NCBI RefSeq assembly: GCF_019697375.1
Contig: NZ_JAHCDI010000004.1
Location: 917,324 to 981,323 of the forward strand
DNA: 64,000 nucleotides
Direction of reading: 5' to 3'
From: Micromonospora tarapacensis
GTDB taxonomy: Bacteria; Actinomycetota; Actinomycetes; Mycobacteriales; Micromonosporaceae
The translations under genes and the position numbers were made by a program. Position 1 is the first letter of the stretch. Every line of letters starts with the position of its first letter. The notes under the pieces are model-generated. The model was not told where the DNA came from, did no database searches, and was given only the letters and a program-made list of their open reading frames with translations. Positions 26,589 through 36,700 of this stretch are shown in pieces.

Positions 26589-26671
26589 ACCCGTTGCGAC
26601 GTAGCCGCCGATCAGCATCGTCGCCAACAACGCCGGATGGTCTGTCGTCCCGCGCCTATCCAGCCGACCCG

Positions 26672-26715
26672 CGGCAGCAGATCGTGACGCCGCTCGTCGC
26701 CACGATCTGCTGCCG
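26672..26715. terminator. perfect 15-bp hairpin between convergent genes
   Basis: CGGCAGCAGATCGTG (26672-26686) and its exact reverse complement CACGATCTGCTGCCG (26701-26715) flank a 14-base loop. The site lies between the ends of the convergent methyltransferase and pirin genes. It has no T-run on either side, as is usual for actinobacterial terminators, so it may serve as a bidirectional terminator. Confidence 0.5.
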
Positions 26716-26835
26716 GGCGGTACCTCGAACTTTACGAGGGATGAGATCGGCTGTTCCACCGATGAGGATGCGGGACGTCATCCGAGCGCGCCGGCCGTGT
26801 CGTGGCAGCCACTGATCCGCGATGCGCTGTCCGGA

Positions 26836-27726
26836 TCAGGCACCGGCGGGCAGGCGAGTGTGCCGCGGGATGCTGCCGAACTTGCCGGTGTGGAAGTCCC
26901 GGTACGCCTGCTCGATCTCGGCGCGAGTGTTCATCACGAAAGGGCCACTGGCGTACACGGATTCGCCGATCGGCCGCCCGGCGAACAACATGACCTTGGT
27001 CTGCTCGTCACCGTCAGCGGTGGCCAGCGCCAGCGTGGTCGCCGCAGCCGGCCGGGACACCGGGTCCGACCAGGCGACCTGCCCCGCCCGCACGCCGCGC
27101 CCACCGATCGTCAGCCGGCCGGAGAGCACGTACGCGAAGGCGCGTTCATCCCCGGCGAGGAGTTGCCGATAATCGGTCCTCGGGTCGAGCGTGATCATCA
27201 TGCCGAGGATCGGCCAGTGGTTGAGCGCCGGCCCTTGCGCCGCCCCGGTCTCACCCGAGATCAATTGGACCAGCACGCCGGGCTCGGCGTGCACGGCGTG
27301 CATGCCGGCCCGCAGGTCCTGGTATCGGGTGGGAACCAGCTTCTGATCCGCTGGCAGGTTGACCCACAGCTGGAGGATATGGGCGTTTTCCGAGCGGGCC
27401 GCGGCCTCGCGGTGAATGATGCCCCGCCCCGCGGTCATCCACTGCACGTCCCCCGGCCCGAGCACACCGGCGCCGCCCATGCTGTCGCCGTGCTCCAGAG
27501 CCCCGTCCAGAATCATGGTCACGGTTTCCAACCCACGGTGCGGGTGCCAGTCAAACCCCGGCTGGTTGACCAGTTCCTCCCCCATCAGCAGGAATGGGTC
27601 GGTCCAGGCGTTGTTGCCCGGTGCGATGATCATCGAACTTCGATCGGACATCGCGGTCGGACCGAGATCGACCTGGTCGACGACCCGGTCCACCTTGCGG
27701 GTCACCGGCGCGGCTTGTGTGGTCAT
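26836..27726 (-). CDS. pirin-family protein, 296 aa
   Basis: The bicupin pirin fold is recognised by WHPHRGLETVTMILDGALEH, with metal-binding His residues in HPHRG and GALEH, and by MTAGRGIIHREAAARSENAH, which supplies the later His/Glu ligands. The C-terminal cupin includes VLLFAGRPIGESVYASGPFV and ends IPRHTRLPAGA. Pirins act as quercetinases or as redox-sensing cofactors. GGGAGGG precedes ATG 27726. It is divergent from an HxlR regulator 87 bases away, the usual pairing for redox- or quinone-responsive genes. Confidence 0.9.
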   Translation of the reverse strand: MTTQAAPVTRKVDRVVDQVDLGPTAMSDRSSMIIAPGNNAWTDPFLLMGEELVNQPGFDWHPHRGLETVTMILDGALEHGDSMGGAGVLGPGDVQWMTAGRGIIHREAAARSENAHILQLWVNLPADQKLVPTRYQDLRAGMHAVHAEPGVLVQLISGETGAAQGPALNHWPILGMMITLDPRTDYRQLLAGDERAFAYVLSGRLTIGGRGVRAGQVAWSDPVSRPAAATTLALATADGDEQTKVMLFAGRPIGESVYASGPFVMNTRAEIEQAYRDFHTGKFGSIPRHTRLPAGA

Positions 27727-27813
27727 GATGCCCTCCCTCTCTGTCGGTCAGGGAAAGCGTCCGCCTGCCGATCCGAGTGGGCAAATAGCGGGCGAGTTAC
27801 TTATCTTGGAGAA

Positions 27814-28158
27814 GTGAACAAGCCTTCCCGCGCTCCGGTCAACGAGGAAGCCTGCCTCCGCATCCTGCGTGCGATCGACATCATCGGGGTCCGCTGGACA
27901 GGCCCGATCCTGCTCGCCGCGGCCCGCGGTGCCCGCCGCTTCAAGGAATATCGCGCCATGGTCGAGGGCATCTCCGACCCGCAGCTCACACTGCGACTCA
28001 AGCAGCTACAGGCCCGCGGGCTCATCGACCGCAACGTGGTCCCCACCACGCCGGTGCAGATCACGTACACCCTCACCCCCGACGCCGAAGAGCTGATCGC
28101 CGCACTCCAACCGTTGTCGCGTTGGAGCGAGCAGCATCTCCCGCCCGACGACGCATGA
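27814..28158 (+). CDS. HxlR-family regulator, 114 aa
   Basis: The winged helix reads EEACLRILRAIDIIGVRWTG then PILLAAARGARRFKEYRAMV and ISDPQLTLRLKQLQARGLID, followed by the wing VQITYTLTPDAEELIAALQP. One Cys near the N-terminus (EEACLRIL) sits where redox-sensing HxlR members have theirs. GTG 27814 has GGAGA nearby. Divergent from the pirin gene with an 87-base gap, so it most likely controls that gene and itself. Confidence 0.85.
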   Translation: MNKPSRAPVNEEACLRILRAIDIIGVRWTGPILLAAARGARRFKEYRAMVEGISDPQLTLRLKQLQARGLIDRNVVPTTPVQITYTLTPDAEELIAALQPLSRWSEQHLPPDDA

Positions 28159-28459
28159 CGTGGATCGGCTCGCGGTGAAGCGGCCGCCACCGGGCCGGCC
28201 GCCGTGAGATTGCGGCGCCACCACGCGCGGACGAGTGGTCGCCACTGCCATGGACTCACGGACACTCTGAACGCGGTGCGGACCGGCCAAATGGGCACGT
28301 TGGCCACGGCCGGCGCCACAGCGAACCCGAAATAGATGTGAGGAACATCTGGCAGCCTCGCGTGAACCGTCGCGAATACCGGCTTGAGCTGCGAAGAGTG
28401 GCTGGGGAGTCGGGTGGCCAGCGCTCGATCGATCAGCAGGCCATGGTTACCCTGCCGCA

Positions 28460-29308
28460 ATGCGCCATCGACCACATAGTCTCCTTGCTGGGCGATACCG
28501 CCTGGTCGGCACCATCGGTGAAGGCGGTATGGGCCGGGGTCTGGCATGCACGGGACGAGTTGCTGGGCCGAGACGTCGCAGTCAAGGGGGTCACCCCGGA
28601 AGGGTTGACCCGCACCGAGCTGGGCGACCTGCGCGAGCGGGCTATCCGCGAGGCACGGGCGATCGCCCAGATCGACCACCCCTCGGTGGTGCGCATCTTC
28701 GACGTGGTCGACGACGGCGACACTCCGTGGATCGTGATGGAGCTCATCCCGTCGCGGTCCTTGTGGGAGGCGATCGACCAGGACGGCCCGATGACACCGG
28801 AGGAGTCGGCTCGGATCGGCCTGGCGGTCTTGGCCAGCCTGCGCGCGGCGCACCGCGTGGGCATCCTGCACCGGGAGGTCAAGCCGGCCAACGTGCTGCT
28901 GACCTCGGCCGGCCGGGTGGTACTGACCGATTTCGGGCTGGCGACACTGGCCGGCGACTCGTCGATGACCCGCACCGGCGTCGTGCTCGGCTCGCCGTCA
29001 TACCTGGCGCCCGAGCGAGCCCTGACGAGCCTGCCGATGCGAAGGCCGACCTGTGGTCGCTCGGCGCGACGTTGTTCGCCACGGTCGAGGGCCGTCCGCC
29101 ATATGACAGGTCCACCCCGATGGCGACCCTGTCCGCGCTGATGACGGCGCCGTCCCCGGTGTCCGAACGGGCGGGTGTCCTTCAGCCTGTGCTCGCCGCC
29201 CTGCTACGCAAGAATCCGGACGAACGCGCCGACGCGCACGAAACCGAGCGTCTGCTGCGCGCAACCACCGGTTCCGGAGGAGCCCTTCCTGGGCTTCTTC
29301 CGTGGTGA
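28460..29308 (+). pseudogene. Ser/Thr protein kinase, two frameshifts and HRE loop
   Basis: Frame one starts MRHRPHSLLAGRYRLVGTIG with the Gly loop GEGGMG. After an extra G near 28536 the kinase continues in a second frame: VWHARDELLGRDVAVKGV (VAVK lysine), IVMELIPSRSL, HREVKPANVLLTSAGR, VVLTDFGLATLAG (DFG) and LGSPSYLAPERA. Near 29025 it returns to the first frame with DEPADAKADLWSLGATLFAT and NPDERADAHETERLL. The catalytic HRD is HRE, a change that removes normal catalytic function. There is no transmembrane or sensor domain after the kinase. It is a decaying gene. Confidence 0.7.
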
Positions 29309-29470
29309 CGTGCACAGCGAACTGGCCGAATATCGTGAGCGACGGCCGGTGACGCCGCTGCGTCTGCCCGACGGGCGGGACCGGTTGGCTGCTGACTCGC
29401 CACGACGATGTGCGCAGGGCCCAGCGGTCACGAACTTCGTGCCAGAGCCACTTCGTCCTGACCCTTGGCA
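29285..29470 (+). pseudogene. cytochrome P450 N-terminal remnant
   Basis: In the frame ending at 29552, DVHSELAEYRERRPVTPLRL and PDGRD resemble the first ~40 residues of actinobacterial P450s (CYP105/107-like 'y..lR...PV..vrlpdG...wlvtr.ddVr.al'). After a frame change near 29385, WLLTRHDDVRRAQRS continues the match. Nothing of the heme-binding region follows. It abuts the end of the kinase remnant, so two genes were fused by deletion. Confidence 0.5.
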
Positions 29471-29640
29471 GGTGGAGGCATCCTCCGGGCGTGGCCGTCG
29501 TGCCGTGGCCGAGGAACACCCGCCCGCCCCAGAAATACGCGCCCAGGAGTGAACCTCTCAGGCCACGGCGAGCGTTGAGGTTCCGGCGATCCACTCTGTG
29601 GTTCACACGGGTTGATGCCGACGCGACCATGGAGACGAGT

Positions 29641-30999
29641 ATGACGGACGAAGCCGATCGCACGATGCCGGACGAGACGGCTGAGATACCGGCGAGTCCT
29701 GCCGTCCCGATGAAGGCCCAGAAGGCGACGCTACGACCGGCGGGTGTCCGGCGGGCCACGGCGCTGCCGGTGGCCCCGGCCGTGGCAGGGAGCCCGGCGG
29801 CGGCCCAGGCGCACCATCGGGTGAAGCGTCCATTGCCCGGGACGGCCGGGCAGGCGGACGGGAGAGGCGCCGGGGAGTCCGCGATCACTGACGCAGCTGG
29901 GAGCACCCAGGGCACTGCCACCCGTGCGGCGTCGTCCGCTGCCAGCAGTGTCCCTGTGGAAACCGGCGACGACCGGTCGGGCGAGGACCGCGCCGCCGTC
30001 AGGGGTGCCAATCCCGGAACGGGCCGGCTGCGAGCCCGTGTCGCGGTGCTGCTGCGTGATCGACGCGTCGTGTCGGCCGCCGTCGCCGCGACAGCCCTGC
30101 TGCTCGCCGGAATACCACTCCTGGCGATCAACCGTCCGCCGTCGGGTGAGCACCGGGCTCAGGCCGTGCCCGCCGGGATCCCGGTCGGTGACATTCCGGC
30201 CATTCCCCACTATCCCCCGGTACCCGGTTCTCCGTCACCGTCGGCGGACGTCAGCGTGTTCGGCACTCCGGTGGTCTCGCCGAGGGCGGGCGAGCCGGTG
30301 GGCGACACCACCAGCCACGCAGCCCGAGACGTCGTGGCCGCGAACGGTGGCACGAACGGTGCTTCGCAGGGCAACGGTTCCAGCGTGGGCGGCACGGCGA
30401 CGGCGCAAGACACCGACGCCGTGCCCTCCAGATCCACTCCGGCTTCCGCCCCCACCAGGACCACGGCGTCCATTCCCGTCAAGACCACGGCCGCCGCACC
30501 AACTGCCGCCAGCGGACCGGACTACGACGCGATCACCGGACTGGGCTGCATTCGCGACGGCACCCAGGGCTACTACACCCAGGGTCAGAGCCTGTCCGGG
30601 TGGCGCACCGCCAGTACGGGTGGCTTCGGCGGCTACGGCTGCAGCGGTCGGTACGAGTCGATGCCGCTGATCGGCACGAACAGTCACACCGACAACCGCT
30701 ACATGGTGTGGTGGTTCGACACGAACAAGGTCAGCGCGGCTCGCTGCGACCTGTGGATCTTCGTCCCGAAGGCCGCAGACAGCGCGGACACCGCGAGTAC
30801 GGCGTACTTCGCGGTGATCCCGAGCAAGAACTCCACCAAGACCCTGGGCACGTTCACGGTGAACGAACCCGCGACGCGCAACTCGTGGGCGTACGGCGGG
30901 AAGTGGACGATGAACGGTGGCAAGCTCGCGGTGAAACTGCTGGACCGAGGCGCGGGTCGCGCCTCGGCAGCGGCGGCGCTGGCGAAATGCTACCGATGA
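29641..30999 (+). CDS. anchored secreted protein with four-Cys C-terminal domain, 452 aa
   Basis: I start at ATG 29641 (MTDEADRTMPDETAEIP) with GGAG eight bases ahead. Residues ~1-140 are a polar, low-complexity cytoplasmic part; one helix (SAAVAATALLLAGIPLLAIN) spans the membrane near residues 145-165. Then comes a Pro/Ser/Thr-rich linker and a compact outer domain with four Cys: GLGCIRDGTQGYYTQG, GGYGCSGRYES, AARCDLWIFVPK and LAKCYR at the very end. Aromatic and Gly-rich strands suggest a beta-sandwich, possibly carbohydrate- or wall-binding. No family is recognised. It overlaps the next minus-strand gene tail to tail by 10 bases and begins the secretion locus. Confidence 0.7.
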   Translation: MTDEADRTMPDETAEIPASPAVPMKAQKATLRPAGVRRATALPVAPAVAGSPAAAQAHHRVKRPLPGTAGQADGRGAGESAITDAAGSTQGTATRAASSAASSVPVETGDDRSGEDRAAVRGANPGTGRLRARVAVLLRDRRVVSAAVAATALLLAGIPLLAINRPPSGEHRAQAVPAGIPVGDIPAIPHYPPVPGSPSPSADVSVFGTPVVSPRAGEPVGDTTSHAARDVVAANGGTNGASQGNGSSVGGTATAQDTDAVPSRSTPASAPTRTTASIPVKTTAAAPTAASGPDYDAITGLGCIRDGTQGYYTQGQSLSGWRTASTGGFGGYGCSGRYESMPLIGTNSHTDNRYMVWWFDTNKVSAARCDLWIFVPKAADSADTASTAYFAVIPSKNSTKTLGTFTVNEPATRNSWAYGGKWTMNGGKLAVKLLDRGAGRASAAAALAKCYR

Positions 31000-32213
31000 C
31001 CGTCGATGCCGTGCCAGACCACCCGGGTCTGCTCGCGCTGGCCGGCGGGTAGCCGGGCGAGCAGGTGGGTGAGCACGTTGGCAGGTAGTTCCGCGGCGCC
31101 GGACGGACCCGGTTCGACGATCACGGACAGAACCCCGGCCTCCGCCGCCAGCGCGCGGACCGCGCCGGCACGAGTCGGCGGTACGTCGTCGGGCCGCAGC
31201 CAGAGCCCGGAAAGGACCACCTCGAGCGTCCATCCGTCAGTCAGTGGCCAGGCCGGTCCGTCCGTTGCGCGCCAGCCGGTCAGCGGGGGGCGAGCGGTCA
31301 CGACGCGATGGTCGCCGCCGGCCGCGAGCGCCTCGGCCAAGTCCACGAAGCCTGCGGCGACGAGTTCCCCCTGGTGTGCCACGAACCACTGCTCGGTGCC
31401 GTCCTCGGCGAGCATCGGCAGGCCGCCGCCGTGGCGGACCGGTTCGTCGAGCATCGCCGCGACCTGGCTGGCCAGCGGGCCGGCCGGATGTCGTGAGTCG
31501 TAACCGACCAGCACACACAGCTCACGGGTCGGCCCGGGTAGGGCCCGGAGATGCTCGACGACCCGGCCTGCGGTGACGGGTTCGTCACTCGGGCCGCCGA
31601 TCACCAGCAGACATCGGCCCGTGGCCGGGGCGAGGTCGAACGGCAGTTCCCCAGGGGCGTCCGGGCTGAACTCGCCCGACGTCAGCCACCAGCCAGCCGG
31701 GATGTCGACGGTTCCGGCACGCGCGTACGGTATGCCCGGCGGCTGCCAGGGCGGGGCCGGATGCCGTGGGCCGGTGTCCCGGACCGCACCGGCGACGGTG
31801 AAGGTACGCCAGCGGCCGGCGGGGGAGCCAGCCGCCGGACCGACGAGAAGTGACTGGTCCACGGCGACCCAGACCGGCCCGTCCGGCGCCACCACGGACC
31901 GGCGCACCAACCTGCCGAGCCGGCCGGCCACCGTCTCCGAGCCCTGCCCGGTGTTTGGCACCGCCAGCCGGACTCCGGTGTTCTGTGGCAGCCGGCGGAG
32001 GACCTTGCGGCGCACCTCGTGTGCCACCGCCATGAGTACGGCGTCGTCGGCGAGCGGCAGGCGCGGCGAGACAGCCACCGGCACGTAACCCGGCTCCGCC
32101 GGCAGCCGTTCGACAGCGGCAGCCAGTTCAGGCATCGCCGGGCCACCCGCGGGTTGCACGACCCAGCCGTTCCCCATCGCGGTGACGACGACTCCGCTCG
32201 CGGATTCACTCAT
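30990..32213 (-). CDS. type VII locus protein with repeated alpha/beta modules, 407 aa
   Basis: ATG at 32213 starts MSESASGVVVTAMGNGWVVQ. There is no signal or membrane segment. The protein is built of similar modules in which a short Trp-containing strand precedes a hydrophobic strand and helix: GWWLTSGEF, then RCLLVIGGPSDE, VVEHLRALPGPTRELCVLVG; and GLWLRPDDVPP, then VLSVIVEPGPSG, NVLTHLLARLPAGQREQTRV. The same pattern occurs twice near the end of the 3125-residue protein of this locus and once in the 767-residue protein. This links the gene to the secretion system, but no enzyme activity is evident. It could be a cytosolic partner or chaperone of those proteins. Confidence 0.65.
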   Translation of the reverse strand: MSESASGVVVTAMGNGWVVQPAGGPAMPELAAAVERLPAEPGYVPVAVSPRLPLADDAVLMAVAHEVRRKVLRRLPQNTGVRLAVPNTGQGSETVAGRLGRLVRRSVVAPDGPVWVAVDQSLLVGPAAGSPAGRWRTFTVAGAVRDTGPRHPAPPWQPPGIPYARAGTVDIPAGWWLTSGEFSPDAPGELPFDLAPATGRCLLVIGGPSDEPVTAGRVVEHLRALPGPTRELCVLVGYDSRHPAGPLASQVAAMLDEPVRHGGGLPMLAEDGTEQWFVAHQGELVAAGFVDLAEALAAGGDHRVVTARPPLTGWRATDGPAWPLTDGWTLEVVLSGLWLRPDDVPPTRAGAVRALAAEAGVLSVIVEPGPSGAAELPANVLTHLLARLPAGQREQTRVVWHGIDGHR

Positions 32214-32408
32214 TCCAGGCCCTCCGGACCGCACCAGCTGCCTGGACATCGGCGGCCATGTACGTTCCCGCCCGTTCCCGACAGGATCGAACCATACCGG
32301 CCGGCACCGGCACCGGGCCGGCGGACGAGCGTCGCGCTGAACCTGGCCACGGGCCAGCGTCGTTGTGGAGTCGGCGAACGGTCGGCCGGGAGACTGAGGG
32401 AGCGGCAG

Positions 32409-33659
32409 ATGGACGCGCGACACGGGGTGGAACCCGGACGGCGAGGTGCCTGGTGGACCCGTGGCCTGCTGACCGTTCTCGCTCTCCTGGTCGGTCCGGT
32501 CGGAACCTTCCTGGCCGGTCCGGTCGGGACAGGAGTCCGGCCGGCATACGCCGCCGAACCGCAGGTGCCCGCCCTGCCCAGCACGGTCCGGGACCGGTGC
32601 CTCGGCGGTTCACCAGTGGTCGCCAGGACGGCGAGCTGGGGCTCGCAACGGCTCGGACCAGCGGCCGTCTGGCCATTGTCCCGGGGCGACGGGGTGCTCG
32701 TCGCTGTACTGGACAGCGGTGTCAGCGCGGCCGTGCCCGCGCTGGCCGGTGCCGTACTGCCTGGGACCGACGCGGTGTCCGGAGACGGCCCGGCGGATCG
32801 GGACTGCCGTGGACGTGGCACTCTGCTCGCCAGCCTGGTCGTCGCACGACCCCGTTCCGGCAGCGCCGTCACCGGTCTGGCGCCAGCGGCCCGGATCCTG
32901 CCGGTCCGGGTGGTCAGCGACGACGGCAAGGTGCCCGGCGGTGTGGTCGCGCAGGGGGTACGGGCCGCGGTCGACGCGGGAGCTTCGGTGCTCCTGGTGA
33001 CGGCTGGACCGACCGCGGATACCGCCGACCTGCGCGACGCCATCGCTGTCGCCGCGGCCCGGGACGTCGTGGTGGTCGCCAGCGTGGGTACCGGATCCGG
33101 AAGCGAATCCGGACCGGTCTGGTATCCAGCTGCCTATCCCGGTGTGCTGGCCGTCGGCGGAGTGGACGCCGTCGGCGTTCCGGTGCAGCAGATCGCCGTT
33201 GGCCAGCGAGTGGACCTCGTCGCTCCTGGCACCGACGTCACCGGGTCCGCCCCTGCCGGCTCGGGGCACTACCGGGCGGGCGGGTCGGCACCGGCCGCCG
33301 CGCAGGTGGCCGGCGTGGTCGCCCTGGTCCGCGCCCGGTATCCGCACCTCACCGCACCGGAGGTCCGACGTAGACTGCTGGACACGGCCCGACGGCCGCC
33401 AGGAGTTCCCGGGCAGAGCGCCCTCATCGGAGCGGGGATGGTGGACGGGTACGCGGCCGTGGCGGCGCTGAGCACCGCTCCGCAGGCCGGCGCCGGGCCG
33501 AACGCGACCCTGCTTCGGCTGCCCACCGCTTCCGGACGCTCGGTACGTGCGCAGTGGGCAGCGGCGATAGGTGGAGGCGTGCTGTTGCTCACCTGCCTCG
33601 GCGCGGGCGGTGTGCTCACGGTGCGACATGGCCGCCGTCGGCGCTGGCGGTCCAGGTGA
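32409..33659 (+). CDS. mycP: mycosin-like S8 protein lacking catalytic His, Asn and Ser, 416 aa
   Basis: A signal peptide (GLLTVLALLVGPVGTFLAGP, cleavage near AYA-AEP), a subtilase domain and a C-terminal membrane helix (AAIGGGVLLLTCLGAGGVLT) followed by a basic tail give the mycosin layout, and GAGGGAG precedes ATG 32409. The catalytic Asp is present (VAVLDSGVS, D102). The His motif GHGT is GRGT (R136), the oxyanion Asn region AAGN is SVGTG, and GTSFAAP aligns with GSAPAAA so that Ala294 replaces the nucleophile (the adjacent Ser293 falls at the Thr position). It is therefore likely inactive as a protease. Known ESX mycosins also stabilise the membrane complex independently of proteolysis, so a structural role is possible. 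Confidence 0.85.
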   Translation: MDARHGVEPGRRGAWWTRGLLTVLALLVGPVGTFLAGPVGTGVRPAYAAEPQVPALPSTVRDRCLGGSPVVARTASWGSQRLGPAAVWPLSRGDGVLVAVLDSGVSAAVPALAGAVLPGTDAVSGDGPADRDCRGRGTLLASLVVARPRSGSAVTGLAPAARILPVRVVSDDGKVPGGVVAQGVRAAVDAGASVLLVTAGPTADTADLRDAIAVAAARDVVVVASVGTGSGSESGPVWYPAAYPGVLAVGGVDAVGVPVQQIAVGQRVDLVAPGTDVTGSAPAGSGHYRAGGSAPAAAQVAGVVALVRARYPHLTAPEVRRRLLDTARRPPGVPGQSALIGAGMVDGYAAVAALSTAPQAGAGPNATLLRLPTASGRSVRAQWAAAIGGGVLLLTCLGAGGVLTVRHGRRRRWRSR

Positions 33660-33712
33660 CAACCAGGAGGAACACGGCGGCCCTGGAGTGTGGTCAAGCC
33701 GGCGACCCCGGC

Positions 33713-36700
33713 TCATGGTCCGGCCGGCGGGCAGAGTGCGGTGTGGACGAGCCGACTGCCACGCCGCGTGCAGAGCAGCGCCCGCCCTGGCGGCAGCAGC
33801 CGCGGCTTCACCCCGCCCAGCAGCGGTCCTTCGTTGGGTGGGCAGGACAGCGCGAGGTCCGGGGTGTTGGTCTCCTGGAGCCGCCGCATGATCGGGTCCA
33901 TGGACATCCGCGTGGCACCCGCGGCACCCCGGGTGAGGACCAGGTGGAAGCCGATGTCGGCGCCCTGCGAGAGGAACGGCAGCAGCGGCAGTAGCGGGCC
34001 GTCGTGTCCGGAGAGCATCTCGTAGTCGTCGACCAGCACGATCAGCCTGGGCCCGGTCCACCAGTCTCGCAGCCGCAGCCGATCCGGGGCGATGTCCGCT
34101 CCGGGCACCCGTGGTTGCAGGCCGGCGATCGCGTCCGCGACGGTCGGGCGGGTCGAATCAGCCGAGAACGAGTATCCGATCCGGTACGCGTCCGGCACGT
34201 CCGAGAACAACTGTCGCCGGTAGTCCACGACCATGATCCGGGCTTCGGCCGGGCTGAACCGGCGGGTCACCGCCCGGATCAGCAGTCGCAGCAGGTTGGA
34301 CTTGCCGCTCTCGGTGTCGCCCAGCACCGTCAGGTGCGGGGTGTCGTCGAACGAGATCCACACCGGTTGCAGGTCCTCCTCGCCCCAGCCGAGCGGTACG
34401 CGCAGATCCTCCGCTGGTTCGGGCAGCTCCTCGGCGGGCAGCACCAGCGGCAGCGTGCGAACGGCGGGTGCGTTGGCACCCGCCCAGCAGTCCGTGACCG
34501 TGTCGACCAGGCTGCCGAGCCCGGTCGTCACGGTCTCGGCGTCGCCGGAGCCGTCGATGCGGGGCAGGGCACCCAGGAAGTGCAGCCGGTCCGTGGTGAG
34601 GCCGCGACCGGCCACGACCGGCACCGTACCGGCCAGCCGCATGTCGATGGCGGAGTCGACGGGGTCGCCCAGCCGCAGCTCGAGCCGGGTGCCGATCTGA
34701 TCCCGCATGCCGTGGTAGACCTCCGACCACCGCGCCGTGGTGAGCATCAGGTGCACCCCGTAGTTCAACCCCCGGGCCACCAGGTGCCGGACCGCCGCCT
34801 CGGCCGTCTCGAAGTCCTGCCGCAGCGTGAACCATCCGTCCACGACCAGGAACACGTCGCCGTACGGATCGTCGGTGACCCGGCCGTCCGCCCGCATCTG
34901 CCGGTAGCTGGTCATGCTGTCGACGCCCAGCTCGGCGAATCTGCGTTCCCGGGCACTGACCAGCGCGGTGATCTCGGCGACGGTACGGCCCACCCGTTCG
35001 GTGTCCAACCGGCCGCACACGCTGCCCACGTGGGGTAAATCGGTCAGCGCCGCGAGCGTGCCGCCGCCGAAGTCCAGACAGTAGAACTGCACCTCGCGTG
35101 GGCTGTGGGTCAGCGCGAGCGCACAGATCAGCGTACGCAACAGGGTGCTCTTGCCCGCCTGCGGTCCGCCGGCGACGCCGACGTGACCGCCGACGCCGGA
35201 CACGTCGACGACCATCAGGTCGCGCAGTTGGGCCAGGGGTTTGTCCACGAAACCCACCGGTGCGGTCAGCCGCCCGGCACCCGGCCAGTCCACGGGATGG
35301 AGTCCGCGTACCGGGTCGGGCATCAGCGGCGGCAGTAGCTGGTCCAGCGAGGGCGGCTCGGCCAGCGGTGGCAGCCACACCTGGTGGGCGGGCGGACCCT
35401 GGTCGGCGAGCTGATCGACGATCACGTCCAGCACGGTCGGCGGTCGGGGGCGGCCGGGGGAGTCGTCATCGGTCGTTTCCGCCGGCCCGGTCCCCGGTTC
35501 GGCCGGGTCCGGCAGTCGGTATGGCACATGCCCGGCCAGGTACGGCACCACCTGCTGGCGGACCATCTCCTGGCGTACCCGTGCCGTCCGGGGCCGGTAC
35601 CCGCCGGACACGTACGCGGCCTTGAACCGGACGAGCGTGGTGACGTCGGCCCGCAGGTATCCGTTGCCGGGCGACGGAGGCAGTTCGTACGCGTCAGGCA
35701 CTCCGATGACCGACCGGGACTCCATCGCCGAGAACGTGCGCAGCCCGATCCGGTACGACAGGTGGGACTCCAACTGCCCGATCCGTCCGTCGTCCAGGCG
35801 TTGGCTGGCCAGCAGAAGGTGTACGCCGAGCGAACGTCCCAGCCGGCCGATCATCACGAACAACTCGATGAAGTCGCGGTGCGCCGCGAGCAGTTCGCTG
35901 AACTCGTCGACCACGACGAACAGGGTCGGCAGCGGGTCGAGTGCGGCACCGTGCGCGCGGGCGCGTTCGTAGTCGAGCACCGAGCTGTACCCGCCGGCCG
36001 AGCGGAGCAGTTCCTGCCGGCGGATCATTTCGCCGTGCAACGCGTCCTGCATCCGGGACACCAGGGCCACCTCGTCGGCCAGGTTCGTGATCACCGCCGA
36101 GGTGTGCGGCAGCCGGTCCAGACCCAGGAAGGTGGCGCCGCCCTTGAAGTCGACGAGGATCAGGTTGAGCGTCTCCGAGGAGTGCGTCAGGGCAAGAGCC
36201 AGCACCAGCGTACGCAGCAGTTCGCTCTTGCCCGACCCGGTGGCGCCGATGAGCATCCCGTGGGGTCCCATTCCTCCCAGCGCGGACTCCTTGAGGTCCA
36301 GGTCCACCGGCGTACCGTCGGGCCCGATGCCGATGGGCACCCGGAGCCGATCGGCCTGTCCCCGGTCGGCCCAGGCCCGGCCCAGGTCGAGCGTGACGAG
36401 ATCGGTGATGCCGAGCAGACTGGCCAGGTCGAAGTCAGTGGCCAGCGACTCGGTGTTCGTCTCGGTGACCAGACCCAGCCGGTAGGGGGCGACCCGTCGG
36501 GCCAGGGCCGCCGCGCGGACGAGGCTGAGGTGGTCCGGGTCGGCCAGCGGTGAGCGGGTCTCGTGGCCCACCCGGTCCTGGCCGAGGACCACCAGACCGG
36601 CGGCGGTGGCCTCGACGCAGAGCGTGGCCGGGGCGGCCTTCACCGGCTCCGGGCCCAGGTCGACGAGTACGGCGTTGCGGTACCCGCCGGTCAGCCAGCG

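Noticed and set aside
33554..36553. Several 300-390-codon plus-strand frames inside eccC
   Set aside because: All are antisense to the conserved FtsK/SpoIIIE ATPase modules.
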